Position numbers and translations under genes: made by a program. The notes below the pieces were generated by a model. It did no database searches. It worked only from the letters and a program-made list of their open reading frames with translations, and was not told where the DNA came from. Below are positions 27,901-39,900 of a stretch of 64,000 nucleotides of DNA, in pieces (the first letter of the stretch is position 1; each line of letters starts with the position of its first letter). This stretch comes from Choristoneura fumiferana (Eukaryota > Arthropoda > Insecta > Lepidoptera > Tortricidae). The stretch is from NCBI RefSeq assembly GCF_025370935.1, contig NC_133477.1, forward strand, positions 829,371 to 893,370, given 5' to 3'.

Positions 27901-30900
27901 GACCTAACAACAACATCTTTATCTTTTATGTTTAAAAAAAAAGATTGACTTCGCAACCTCTATAGTTACCTCGATTGGAAGCGGCTTGCATCCACCGTGA
28001 ACCCGCGGCTTTAACCAGGTCATCCGTCCATCTCGTTGCTGGACGTCCTACGCTGCGTTTGCCGGTCCGCGGTCTCCATTCGAGAACCTTTCGATCTCAA
28101 CGGCCATCTGTTCTCCGTGCTATATGGGCTGCCCATTGCCACTTAACGAGCTAATTCGCTTGGCTATAACAACGGTGACTCTTCTTCGGTGGTTCTTCAA
28201 CGTATCTCCTCATTTCTGATTCGATCCCGTAGAGAAACCCCACGCAAATACAAACTATTAAAATATAAAAGTAAGATGGAATTATGGAGATCTACCTAAT
28301 TCGGCGTTGAATATATTGTTAGCGGATAATCCTTCAGAGCTCCGAAACTATTGCCAGACAGGAAACGACATAAAATGGGCTATGGAGTTGGGATGCTGTG
28401 GACAGGATTGTACATCCCTACGCCCATTTATATTATTACTAGCGTAAACTTGCCGGATTCTTCTCAGCAGGGGTTTTTCCGAACCGGTGGTAGATTTTTT
28501 TTGACATTCATAAGTGCTTGTTGTAGCCTAAATTGAATAAAGATATTTTGACTTTGACTTTGACTTTGCACCCGTTAATCTTTAGACAGCGGTTGTTATT
28601 AAAATAAAGTATCCCATCAAAATTATCCCATGTTTTAATCCAGGCTATAAACTAACTTTTTTGCCATATTTTATCCAAACCCGTCTAGCCGTTTCAGCGT
28701 GAAGAAGTAACAAACATACTCACTCACTCACAAACTCACCTACTCGGTCACTCACTCATAAACTTTCACATTTATAATATGTTTTAGGCCTACTACTTCT
28801 TCAATGGTACTTACTGGGACAATTTTCACATAGAGTATATGTATATGCAAGGATACATCAAGAATTATTCAAAGCATAACTTTGTGCCAAAATTTTGTCA
28901 TTCTCCCGGTAAGTTTCTAAATAATTGGTAATGTGATTTTAGTAGAAGCTGAGTAACTGTTCTCATTAGACAGCAAAGGTGAGGGTGAGCCCTATCGGGC
29001 GAAGGGCGCAAGCCCAGTGATGCCGGGGCGGCGCAGCTCTTTTGAGGGCTGTGGTTGCCGTACGCGACGACTTACGGACATGACGTTATGGTTGTCGAAG
29101 GGAGTCTAAGGCGGAGGCCAAGGGCGAACCACGCAACCAACAAGAGGGCAGGCGTCCCGTGACCCGTCGTTTGGCGGACGCCTTTTTTAGGGGGGCGAGC
29201 CCGAGCCGAGTACCTTATGTATCACTGGCTCTAGGGCATGCAAACCAGTTACCCGGGTTACCGAAAAAACCGAGTAACCGTCCAGTTTGGAACCCGGTTA
29301 TCAAGTAGGGAAAACCCGGATTTCTCTGTTTTGTCAAAAACTTTTTTTCATCACACTTGCTCGTAAACAGTGTCGTAACATGCAGGATACCTTGGTTGCA
29401 ACCCCCCAAATAAAACCCTCGACCTTAATGTGCTTCTCATGAAACCCGTGGTCGGTAAATGAGTCATTGCCCGTACTAATTTTCATGCCATGAAGCCCGC
29501 GGTCGGTAAATGAGTTTGTTACTGCATGGTGTGCTGCAGCGCGGCGCGCGCAGGTCGGGCACATGCTGCGTAAGGTGGGGCGGCGCGGAGGCTGACGCTG
29601 CCAAGAGCGTAGTCAGCGGTAACGGCAATTTTTGAAAAAATATTAGTTTTTCTTTTACAAATATACAATTTTACTCGCAAATGTGATGAAAAACATTGTA
29701 TGTCGCACGGGCGGTAGGTACTAGAATTACGAACGTCGACTCATTAAAGCCCTCAGTCGTCGACTTCGGGCTTCAAATAGACTCTCGTTCGTAATTCCTT
29801 GTTTACCGCCCTTAAGACACAATGTACTATTAAAGGTACGGTCTTAGATGAATGATTGGTCTCGCGCGCTCGCTCGACTAGATACCGCCGGCGTACTTGT
29901 CAAATGCGGCAACAAATAGTACGCCGAATTCGGCGTACCCGAGCCCGAGGCGAGTCAGTCGCGTTGCACTGTGCGTAAGGTGCATGTACCGAATGTTTTG
30001 TTAAATTTTGGTCATAAACCGAAGTAAAATGCCAGTTTTCGCAGTAAAACTGTGAAAAAATAATACTACAAGAAATAAGAAGGACACTGGGATCACATAC
30101 CATCAGTGAATATCGTATTATTTCGAAATTACAAAATAAAATAACATGAACCCTAAACGCCATTCTGTGTTGTCGCGTACACAAGAATCAAATTCCCCGT
30201 GGTTGAGATTTTAATAAATTAAATTTTATTGTTATTATGATGATAAATTTTAATAACTTATTTTATTTAAGTATCTAATGTACTTAATTATTATATATAC
30301 AGAACCTAGTTCTATATTATTTAATGTTTATCTTTGTGATATATACACTGAAGGTGTATAAATTGTTACCCGACACTATTTAATTAAGGGGTGAATGTGT
30401 CTTAAAATTAAAAATGTTTTTCGTCTTCCCAGTCAAAAAGCCCGATCAGCTGATTTACTTAGGTATTACGGGAAACGAAAAAATTTTTTTTTCGTATTTC
30501 TACCCATTTTCCTGAAATGTTAACTTTTTACCCGACTGCCCGAAGGAGGGTTATGTTTTTCAAGCCTATGTATGTAAGTATGTATGTATGTATGCATATA
30601 TGTATGTATGTATATTTAGTATTTTTTTATTTTAGTCTTAATTAACCTGTACATTATATAACGTTTAACTATAGGGGCAACGTGTTATCTTAACTACGCA
30701 AAACTTCTTAGTTGGTGACTCAGTCCATTAATTTTAGTAATAATTTGTAAATATTGAATGTCCTTAAATATATATATTTTTTAATTAAAAGTGAGGCCTG
30801 ATCATTGATATACCTACATCATCATATTTTTTAAAGAAGAAACCTACGCGTAACCTATACACAAACATATTAATACATTCACTCTTAATTACTTCTTAAT

Positions 30901-33900
30901 TTCTAAGTATTTCCCAAGATATATTTTGTAACCAGTAACTTATAGACCACAAAATAATTTATTTTCCCAATAATTCGGGTAACAGTGGAGCAGCTGTCAA
31001 CACAATTTGTCACGCACACTAGCATCCTTGCAAATTGTCTTACACCGTTCTTACGCACACTACAATATTGAGTTGCCGCAATCACGAACCTTTTGTTTTT
31101 AGGTAGCGCGGTATCTAGTCGAGCGAGCGCGCGAGACCAATCATTAATCTAAGCAAAAAGGCTTAGAGCAACGCGGGCGTCCTACGGAAGGGAGTAGCCA
31201 TTCGCTGCGTTGCCCTCTGTCAAAGTACAAGCCCAACTGGGCATGCGAATTTTACAAAACAAGGCGTGCTCGGATTTCAAACATATTACTATGAACCTGT
31301 CTTCATCAATCAACTGTCCTATCACGAAGGCCGACATCAAGGACATTTATAGGGTACGTAGTAAGCATGACGGCCCCTTGACTACGCCAATAGTTGTGGA
31401 AACCTCATCGGTTCTCTTAAAAAATGAGGTCATGAAGCACTGTAAGGATTTTAATAACAAACACAGTGAAAAATTGCGTGCAAAGCATCTAGGACTTCAT
31501 ATTTCGGAAGAAACACCCATATTTGTTTCGGAGCAGTTGACTCCGAAGGCAGCTCGACTATATTTCCTGGCCCGTGAGCTAAAACGGCAAAAACTATTTA
31601 AGTTTTGTTGGACGGCATACGGCAATGTTTACCTCAAAAAAGAAGAAAACTTGCAAGCGTTATTGATAACCAGTAAGGCTCAAATTGCAAATCTGTCCAA
31701 TGGTAAATGACTATGCTCTGTACTAACTGTGCTTAAAGTGAAGCTTAATATTTTTCTTTTATTTTTCTTTAATGTTATTACTGTAACAATATTTCTCAAC
31801 TTAAAAACTATTGTTAACATTTATCTACACTATTACAAGACTTACACATGCACATACATTGAACAACCACCACTTACACACTCTATTTCCAACTACACGC
31901 ATACTACTACGGAATAATAATTATAAACAACCGCGTATCATGGAACTTGCAAATAATATAAACAAGGTTAATGCTGCAAAGACGCAGGCTATAATAATTG
32001 GCAGTTCCTACTTTATCGATAGACTGTCGGAAGTGGTAATACCTAAAATCTTATTTGGAGGGACTACGATCCCGTTGTCAAGTACGGTTAAGAATTTGGG
32101 TATTATCATGGACCAAACTCTTTCGTGGACTGCTCATATAAATGAGATTAGCCGTAAGCTCTTTGCATCACTTCACTCCTTGAGACGTCTGCAGAACTTT
32201 TTTCCGTTTCAAACGAAACTTACTCTCGCTCGTTCTCTGCTCTTGCCTCTCCTCGATTATGGTGATATTGCTTTTGTTGACCTAAGAGAGGAGTTGCTTG
32301 ACAAGCTGGAACGTTTGCTGAATGTGTGTATCAGGTACATTTATGGTCTACGTAAGTATGATCATGTCTCCCAATTCCGCAAACAGCTTCATTGGCTACC
32401 TATTCGTCATCGCAGAGACATTCATACCCTTTGTCTTCTTTATAATGTCCTGTTTAACCCTGCTTCTCCTTCTTACCTGTCTGAAAGATTTAGCTACTTG
32501 GCCACTGGAAGTGGACACCGTTTGCGGTCGAGTTCCAAACTTACACTTGCCTTCCCGCCTAACAACGCGCGCTCTTATGCTAAATCTTTCACTTTCCATT
32601 CAGTCAAGCTGTGGAACGATTTACCCTTGTCTCTTAAGGGAATCTCCGTCTGTGGCCTCGTTCAGGGAGAGTTTAAAGAAATTATGGCTGGACACTGACA
32701 CCTGAGATGAGACTGTTTCGCTTTTGTAATTGTTTGTTATATTTCTTTTGTTTTATGTTAGTTTTAATGTAAATAATGTTGTATTTATTTTATCTCTTTT
32801 GAGTATTTCTGTTTTGTCTCTTTACCGCATGTAATTTTCCGCTTATCCTCTATATAACCAAATGTTTTTTCCTAACTAGGTTAGCTGGAAGAGATCCCTT
32901 TTTAGGGATAAGCTCGCCTTTGTTCTCCTCTCTGTGTATTTGTATTTTTATTTTTATGTGCAATAAAGAGTTTACATACATACATACATACATTTTGAAA
33001 CCTGCCGTGCTGCTTGTTACACTTATTTTTTGGTCTGTGTCACTGACTTATCAGTATCTAAAACTCAAATCAGTCAATTATAAGGTTGAAAATCAGTTTC
33101 TCATGCCCAGTTACCACTTGTTACCTCATTTGACACGGGTAAATGGCTAATCACCACTATTTTAGATGAAATCGATGACTCTATCTCCCCGTCCAAATCA
33201 AGTATATGTGACCCTGAGGAATGTAGTAACTTTTTGGAGCCTCTGAGCAGTTATTTAAAGGTTCTTCAACTCAATATTAGGAGTATAAACTGTTTATTTT
33301 TAATGGCTTACTAATTTTTTTAAGTAGAATCGACTTTATGTGCGACGTAATTATCCTTTCCGAATGTTGGCTTAATTCAGCGCATTATGTTCCAAGCTTA
33401 CCAGGTTACCAAGCATTTAAATCAAAACATAGTAATCAAAATGACGGCGTAGTAATTTATGCCAAAACTGACCTATCTGTGTCTATTGAGGAAACGGAGC
33501 TGTGTGATGCAAACTCTCTTATTTTGAAAATAAGGGAGGACATAGCGATAATAGCCGTTTATCGGTCTCCCTCTAAACATTGTATAAATGATTTTGTATC
33601 CAGTCTGGACAGAATTCTTTCGAAGCTGTCCTCATTTCGGTGTGTTAGTGTTATCGGTGACATTAATATCAATATTTCCCCTAATACCACAGACTCACGC
33701 TCTGATGAGTATCTTCTTCTGCTAGCATCGCATGCTCTACTACCTGCCCACACTCTCCCCACACGTGATGGAAGTTGCTTGGATCATGTTATGTTAAAGA
33801 GCAATAGGGAGGCAGTTGTCATGGTGTTAAACTCCTCCATTACCGACCATGCGCCTGTGCTTTTTTGTAGTGAGTATAAATTAAAATCCAAATGCTATCA

Positions 33901-36900
33901 GTCTGTTAAAAGAGTGGACATGCCGGCTGTAGTTGAGGATATCTCCGGAGCTGACTTTTCATTTCTCTATTCCTATCAAGATTCGAACTTAGCGGCTGAT
34001 AAACTTATCAAACTTTTGTCATCGATTATTAAGTCCCACACTACCTTAGTGTCAACTCCTAGAAGATCGCGTATTTTTAAACCCTGGATTACCCCTGGCC
34101 TTCTCCGTTGCATTAAAAATCGCGACAAACTTCATGTCAAATTAAAAAAAGATGTTAATAACTCTGCTTTAAAAACAACGTACTTACGCTATAGAAACTT
34201 CAGAAATTAAGCTCAATTATGAACAGGGCTTGATGGAGAGGGCCAGAGGTAAACCAAAAGAGACATGGAATGCCATCAAGCAGGTTGCAGGTATAAACCA
34301 AGTCAAATCGACCCCACATGAATTACTTTCCCTTTGCTCAGATCCTCTTTCCTCTGCAAATTCCGTTAATATTTTTTTTGTAAACGCTGGTCGCTCTCTG
34401 GCACTTAATATTACTCGTGATAGGAACTATTTGATACATTCAAACAATTACAATCTTAATACACAATTAAATTCTATGGCAATTATTCATACTGATGACT
34501 CGGAGGTGGAAGAGTTAGTTCTTGGTTTGAGGACAAATTGTTCGCTTGGTGATGATGGTATATCAGCTGCTATTTTAAAGGAATGCCGTAATGTACTTGT
34601 CCCTGTCCTGACATTTATTTTTAACCTAAGTATTTCCACGGGTAATTTTCCCACAGTTTTAAAAAAGGCTTTGGTTCACCCTATACACAAGAGTGGTAGT
34701 AAGGCAAACATGAATAATTATCGCCCCATTTCAGTTCTCACGACCATATCTAAGGTCTTTGAAAAGATTCTTAACAAACGCCTTATCAATTATCTAGATC
34801 ATCACAACGTTATAGCTACAAACCAGTTTGGTTTTAGGAGGGGCAGATCCACGGAGGATGCTGTAGTTTTGCTTACGGATACTATTGTTAAAAAACCTTG
34901 AATCTAAACGTAAGACTATAGGTGTCTTCTTGGATCTTTCCAAGGCATTTGACACGGTTTCTATCCCCATTTTGCTGAAAAAAATGGAAGCCATTGGTAT
35001 TAGAGGCCTTGCCCTTGATATTTTTAAAAGTTACCTTACATGTAGATCTCAAAGTGTTGTAATTGATGACAAAACAAAAAGTGATGAATTACCTCTGAAT
35101 TACGGGGTGCCGCAGGGGAGCGTCTTGGGCCCGACTTTGTTTAATATTTATATTAATGATCTGTGTACACTTCGGTTGCAAAATTGTAGTATTATAGCGT
35201 ATGCTGATGACACTGCTTTGATCATAAATGGTGAAAATTGGATTAGTGCTAAAACATTGGCTGAAGATGCTCTTCGCCAAGTATCCCATTGGCTTATGGC
35301 AAATCTGCTTACACTTAATGTAGATAAATCTAAATTTTTAACCTTCTCTCCTTCAGCCTCAACTCAACCGAACAATGAACTTGATGGGATTGTTGTCCAT
35401 AACTGTATTGACCAGTCTGATTTTTGTAAATGTCCGTCTCTCTCACACGCTAATTATATTAAATACTTGGGTGTGATCGTGGATTGTAATCTGCGATGGA
35501 AGCTTCACATTGATAGTTTGGCTGCAAAAATAAGGAAACTTATTTGTTTAAAAAAAGTTAAGATCTGTAGTTGGACACCAGACTTTAAAAACTGTCTACT
35601 TTGCGCTCGCGCAGTCACTCTTAACCTATTGCATTGGTGTGTGGGGTGGTGCCGCTAAGACGTTTCTCCTGCGGATCGAAAGGGCCCAACGAGCAATCTT
35701 GAAGGTCATGACCAAAAAAAACTTTTAGGTACCCTACGATTGATCTTTACCGTGAATGTCAAGTTCTAACGGTGAGAGGTTTATTTATTCGACAGGATAT
35801 ACTTAGGAAACATAGGGAGCTTAAGTTTGATCCAGAGCTTATCTCGAATAAGCGGCGAATGGACCGTGTCTGTGCGGTGAACACTTCTCGTTTGGCACTC
35901 TCCGGCCGCCTTTTCCACTATCTTAGTCCAAAGCTCTATAATAAAATTAATAAGTTGAAAAAAATATATACACTTACACTTAGAGAATGCAAAATTAAGA
36001 TTTCAAATTGGCTGATGGAATTAAATAATTTATTGAATCAAGCGTTACTTTGCGGAGGTCCATATCAATGAACTAAAATAATTTCCTTGCTCACCCGCGA
36101 CCTTACGATAGCTAAGCTTATGCAAAATATGCGTGTTCATGCAGTTCCTCCACCTCCACACTGTAAGAACACACACAAATCACACAAACCCATCCATCAC
36201 CACTACCACACTACACTGACGATGACTCTGAAGATGAGCTCTGGTTGAGTTCGAAACGCGTCAGTGTAGTGTGGTGGTGGTGATGGATGGGTTTGTGTGA
36301 TTTGTGTTTGCATGAGATTGCATGATAGTATGTATATGCTACTATTGACTTGTTCATAACTTGTAATCTCCTATAACCTTATGATATGAGGAAGTTATTG
36401 AATGTATCTGACTGTACTTGTCAGCGCTTATCGGTGAGTTTCCGGGATGGGGGCCTGGAGATCTGTAATACAGGTTTTACCTAGTTCAGACTCCAGTCCC
36501 TCACAAAAGTTACCAGTACCAGTACCTACTTATTCTAAAACTACATTATATAGTTTTCACAACTATTGCTGTCCTGTGTGTATTGCTGCTGTATTGTATG
36601 TACCTATGTACTTTTGTGAGGAGAAAATAAATGATTATTATTATTTTCGATGGATTGCTTTTTCTCAGCTCTAGGCTGGTATTAACTACATTTACGGGTT
36701 ATCCACCAAGTAAATGTAGCAAGAGTTGTAATAAATATCTTTTAAGAAGATTGCTGAGGGCTATTTTCAGGGTCTAGTTGCATGAACTTTCTCACTATTC
36801 TGCATGTATTAAGTATTGCGGCTTTTTGTAAAATTGTGTACACGTGTGATTTTATGCCTAATAATTTTAAGCTATGGTGTAGGTGGTTTGGGATGACGCC

Positions 36901-39900
36901 TGTTGTAGATAGGACTATTGGGACTACGTACACTTTTTCCTGTCTCCATAGTCTAGCAACTTCGTCTTTTAGGTCTGCGTATTTTGTTATTTTTTCCGTG
37001 ATGGTCTTTTGTAAATTGTGTGTGTTAGGGATTGAGATATCTATGAGGTATGTAGTTTTGTTTATTTTATCTATTATTGTGATGTCAGGTCTATTATAGT
37101 GGATAGTACGATCTGTGAGTATGGCGCGGTCGTAGTATAATTTGTGTGTTGTATTCTCAAGTACTACCTGTGGTGTGTATTTGTAGTACGGGGTGTGTGT
37201 GTCTTGTATAAGTTTATGTTTGTGTGCCAGGTTTTGATGGATGATGTTTGCGATTTGATTGTGTCTGTGTGTGTAGTCTGTTTGTGTTAGCGTTGTGCAT
37301 GCTCCGGTTATGTGTTGTATGGTTTCAGATTGGTTATGACATCTGCGGCATTTGTCGTTTGTGAGTGTTGGATCTTTTATTATATATTTTCGGTAGTTTT
37401 TAGTATTTACGATTTGGTCCTGAATTGCAATAATGAAACCTTCAGTTTCTGGGAACAAACTGCCTATTTTTAGCCATGTGTTTGATGCAGGTGTGTCTAT
37501 GTGTGTTTGTTCTAAGTCACGAGGATGTCGTCCATGAAGTACCTTTTTCTTCCAATTATTTATAAGTTCTGCTTGTGGGTCATTGCCGTTAATATTTTGC
37601 GTGTCAGGTGGTTCGTGTAGGTTTAGCGGAGTGTAGTTGTGGTCATTTTGGACAATTGTATTGTGTATATTGCTTGTACGTGATTTGGTGTGAAAATATG
37701 TTTGTAAGCTGTGTATTTGTTTTTTCCAGAGATAATGAATGTTTATCATGCCCCTACCTCCTTCCTGTCTCTTGATAGTCAGTCTTTCTATCGCAGATTA
37801 TTATACATGCATACATACATACATACTTACATACATAGGCTTGAAAAACATAACCCTCCTTCGGGCAGTCGGGTAAAAAGTTAACATTTCAGGAAAATGG
37901 ATAGAAATACGAAAAAAAATTTTTTTTTCGTTTCCCGCAATACCTAAGTAAATCAGCTGATTGGGCGTCTTGAATGGGAAGACGAAAAACATTTTTAATT
38001 TTAAGACACATTCACCCCTTAATTAAATAGTGTCGGGTAACAATTTATACACCTTCAGTGTATATGTCGGCGGCCGATCGTAAAATCCGCCAGATCACGA
38101 AATTCCTAGGCATATCGTGAAATGCCGCCATTTCATGAATTGGCTAAGGGACATCCGCCATATCGTTCAAAACTCACCGTTTATCGATTTGCCTAGTGAC
38201 GTTTAGGCAGATCATGAAATTCCTAGGCATATCATGAAGCGCCGCCATTTCATGATTTGGCCAGTTTAGGCAGATCATGAAATTCCTAGGCGTATCATGA
38301 TATCGGTTCTGGCACTTCGACGCTCGCTTTGCTCGCTCATTTAATACTATCCTCGATTTGGCCAATTTTTTTCAGTGCACAGAATCATGAAAATTTCCTA
38401 GGCGTATCATGAACGGCCGCGCATATCGATGTTCTAGGCACGAATGCGTTGCTCTGGCCGTATTATTTCGATCGGCCGGCCGACATATATATCACAAAGA
38501 TAAACAATTAAATAATATAGAACTAGGTTCTGTATATATAATAATTACATTAGATACTTAAAATAAGTTATTAAAATTTATCATCATAATAACAATAAAA
38601 TTCAATTTATTAAAATCTCAACCACGGGGAATTTGATTCTTGTGTACGCGGCAACACAGAATGGCGTTTAGGGTTCATGTTATTTTATTTTGTAATTTCG
38701 AAATAATACGATATTCACTGATGGTATGTGATACCAGTGTCCTTCTTATTTCTTGTAGTATTATTTTTACACAGTTTCACTGCGCAAACTGGCATTTTAC
38801 TTCGGTTTATGACCAAAATTTAACAAAAACATTCGGTACATGCACCTTACGCACAGTGCAACGCGACTGACTCGCCTCGTGCTCGGGTACGCCGAATTCG
38901 GCGTACTATTTGTTGCCGCATTTGACAAGTACGCCGGCGGTATCTAGACGAGCGAGCGCGCGAGACCAATCATACATCTAAGCCTTTTTGTTTTTCATTT
39001 TTGTGCAATAAAGAGTATAAACAAACAAACAAATAATTCAGAGCACTTATTAATCAACGTTTTTAAAATGTACTCAAACATGTCGCATCTAGACCCAGCG
39101 TATCTAATCCTGTTTTTTTTCCAACAGGTTTATTTGAAGTTTTTAATAAAAACAAAACTAATCAAGTAATTTATTTGGCTCTATATGCTGACGAATTAGC
39201 CCTGAAACAAGAATACCACTTAGTCAGTTTCGGCAAATACTACCTGTATTTTGTATTTTCGGTAAGTAAGAAGAGTTCTCATTGTAACTTATCTTTTTTG
39301 TTTCGTGTTTTATACTATTTCTTTGTAAATAAATATACAAACTAAGTAATTAATATAGGGTCATATGTCCAACAATGAAACTTAAGTACACAGTGAAACA
39401 TTGCGATATTTTAAAGTGCCACGATGCCAGATCGTGCATATCGCGTAAGGACCCCCAGGGTTGCTGAGGATTCCTCTTCCACTTCCTCATAATACGGAAG
39501 TTCTGTAATATTTTGAGTTTCTCAACCGTTACCGCATCCTAATAAATAAATAAAAAATCCTATTCCGTTATCGCTTCCTCAAAATTTAAGAGGAATTTAA
39601 GAGGCGGGCCGATTTGGATGAAAATTTTTGTGCGTGTTCAAGGGGATTCGAGAATGGTTTAGATTCACAATTTGGTCCACTGGAAAATAATCTTTTCATT
39701 AATTTTTGTGTGTACTTACAGTGTGTCAACGTCTGTCGGGTCCGCTAGTATTTATATATTTCATATCATCCTCCTCATCCGCTTCCTCTTCTGCTTCCTC
39801 ATCCGCATCCTTTAAATTTGTGCTTGACACTTCTTCTTCCTCATAATCACTTCCTCAACAATCCTAAAGGACACCCTTGAGAACCCCCCACTGTACTCCA

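Noticed and set aside
29851..38985. One giant 9-kb transposon with 750-bp inverted ends
   Set aside because: The interior is made of separate LINE copies in different orientations plus a second TIR end at 31155, so it is a composite rather than one element.
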